This document shows positions 63,026 through 64,000 of a stretch of 64,000 nt of DNA, in pieces. The notes below the pieces were generated by a model, which worked only from the letters and a program-made list of their open reading frames with translations, made no database searches and was not told where the DNA came from. The DNA comes from Seison nebaliae (lineage: Eukaryota > Rotifera > Pararotatoria > Seisonacea > Seisonidae). The DNA lies in assembly GCA_023231475.1 (NCBI GenBank), contig JALJEE010001112.1, positions 19,589 through 83,588 of the forward strand. Direction: 5' to 3'. Position 1 is the stretch's first letter. Each line of letters opens with the position of its first letter. The position numbers were made by a program, and so were the translations under genes.

Positions 63026-63175
63026 TCAAGTCAAGTTCGTACAATCAAAATTCAAGTTCGTATATCAAAAAGTCAAGTTAGTAGAATGAAAATTCAAGTG
63101 CGTTAAATGTAAATTAAAGTTCGTTAAATGTAAATTCAAGTTCGTTAAATTAACATTCAAGTTCCTAAAATAAAT
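63026..63175. repeat. Degenerate tandem repeat of about 21 bp
   Basis: About seven to eight units around AATTCAAGTTCGTTAAATGTA, with variants CAAGTTCGTACAATCAAAA and CAAGTTAGTAGAATGAAAA on the plus strand. They lie between the broken hAT and the broken DDE transposase. Such arrays are common as subterminal transposase-binding repeats. Confidence 0.7.
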
Positions 63176-63261
63176 TTCACTCATTCAAGTAAAAATTTAC
63201 AATAATATATGCCTAATTAACGGCAATCAACAAATAAAATTAGAAAAAAGCACACATTGTA

Positions 63262-64000
63262 TTAGGTAATTATCAAATTTCTTTTAAATCCTCTTCTCTC
63301 ATACACATCGAATAATCGTCGAACATGATTTGTGTAGTTTAGAAAATGTTGAGGTTGCGCAATGCTTTTCGATTGTTCAAAAAATTCTTCCAATCTCGAC
63401 ATCCGATACTCTGCTAATGTTCCATCAGCGTCAGTGCAACTTATTAATTGCTGACGATTTTCCCCAATTTTCTGTTTGATATAATTTTTCAGTTGACTCC
63501 AAAATAATTCTATTGGATTTAACAGAAAAGAATATGGGGCCAATCGTAACATTCCCTCAATTTCTTCTTCAAGTTTTGAATGGACCGGTGCGTTATCTAT
63601 TACAAAAACCGGATTATGGATTTGTCCATTTCTTCCTATTTCCTCTTTTTATTCTTTCATCCAGGAAAGGAAATTTTCTTTCAGAAATCTTCCTCCATGC
63701 CTAGTTAACTTGAGCAAGCCTCCGTTACACATTGCTCCGATTATTTGAAGGTTCTGTCCCGGAGAGTTAGGTTGAATTATATGTGCCCGTTGTCCTATAC
63801 GCGATCGACCTATGGTGTATCCAAAATATTTGAAAGATATTAAATATTTCGTTTAAAAGTAATTCTAACCTACTGTTCTCTTACAATATAAGTTAAAATT
63901 GGTCTCATCGATCCATATAACAGAGCGACCATCTGCTTCAGCGTCCATTAACTTCTCTACATATATTCTTCTCAAAACTTTATTCTGAGGTAAATTGATG
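63262..64000 (-). pseudogene. Tc1/mariner-like DDE transposase, broken and cut by the window edge
   Basis: Minus-strand coding resumes from the window edge: QNKVLRRIYVEKLMDAEADG, then VIWIDETNFNLYCKRT (first Asp), and after a 60-nt GT-AG gap (63869-63810, GTTAGAA...ACCATAG) GRSRIGQRAHII. Later come NPVFVIDNAPVHSKL (second Asp) and LRLAPYSFLLNPIELFWSQL with NYIKQKI (third acidic residue Glu in NPIEL). The DDE triad of a DDE_3/Tc1-type transposase is therefore visible. A TAA at 63651-63649 interrupts the frame after FLSWMKE, so this copy looks inactive unless an unrecognised intron covers it. The N-terminal helix-turn-helix domain lies beyond the edge. Confidence 0.7.

Overview
This window is nuclear DNA from a small-genome animal. 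The protein-coding genes are eukaryotic and metazoan: a caspase, a neuronal calcium sensor, an alpha-1,3-fucosyltransferase, CAP/SCP proteins, THOC5, TIM50, COX10, FDX2, TRAPPC1 and BUD13. The DNA is very AT-rich. Introns are tiny (about 45-70 nt) and exons are rebuilt below from GT-AG signals, reading phase and family continuity. I cannot place the phylum: a nematode or another fast-evolving bilaterian with a compact genome (an orthonectid, for example) would fit. All product names are recognised by eye from family motifs, not from a search.

Layout. 1-650 (-): 3' part of a BUD13-like splicing gene. 1686-3285: possible DNA element with imperfect terminal inverted repeats. 3464-4984 (+): fucosyltransferase. 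5262-6235 (-): decayed LINE reverse transcriptase. 6429-8052 (-): five-exon caspase. 8099-8758 (-): unassigned ORF. 8804-10350 (-): GH18 chitinase. 11042-12791 (-): MAK/ICK/MOK-type kinase. 14245-15268 (+): TIM50, facing a small membrane protein. 16006-21300 (-): one 1,747-residue nuclear-type protein made of two long exons. 22439-23023 (-): FDX2, divergent from an unknown gene at 23144. 24099-25414 (+): ribonucleotide reductase small subunit, convergent with TRAPPC1. 26379-27844 (-): membrane-anchored CAP protein with two microexons. 28320-31034 (-): THOC5. 32095-33618: two unknown coiled-coil genes. 34221-37002 (-): glycogen phosphorylase. 37003-51123 is mostly non-coding, with one secreted unknown, a LINE tail and a foldback repeat. 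51124-51969 (+): calcium sensor. 54013-56004 (-): second membrane-anchored CAP protein. 56485-57632 (-): COX10. 58044-60032 (+): CCDC66-like protein. 60702-60815 (-): 37-residue secreted peptide. 61855-64000 (-): a broken hAT transposase, a tandem repeat and a broken DDE transposase.

Neighbours show no operon logic; the genes are mostly independent housekeeping units. Three act in mitochondria (TIM50 in import, COX10 in heme A synthesis, FDX2 in Fe-S cluster assembly) and two in mRNA handling (THOC5, BUD13).

The most striking observation is in the introns. Of 32 introns whose ends I could fix, 30 begin with GTT and only 2 with GTA, against the GTRAGT consensus normal for animals. Other points of interest are a caspase with DACRSG where QACRG is expected, 12- and 15-nt microexons, and two stalked type II membrane CAP proteins.
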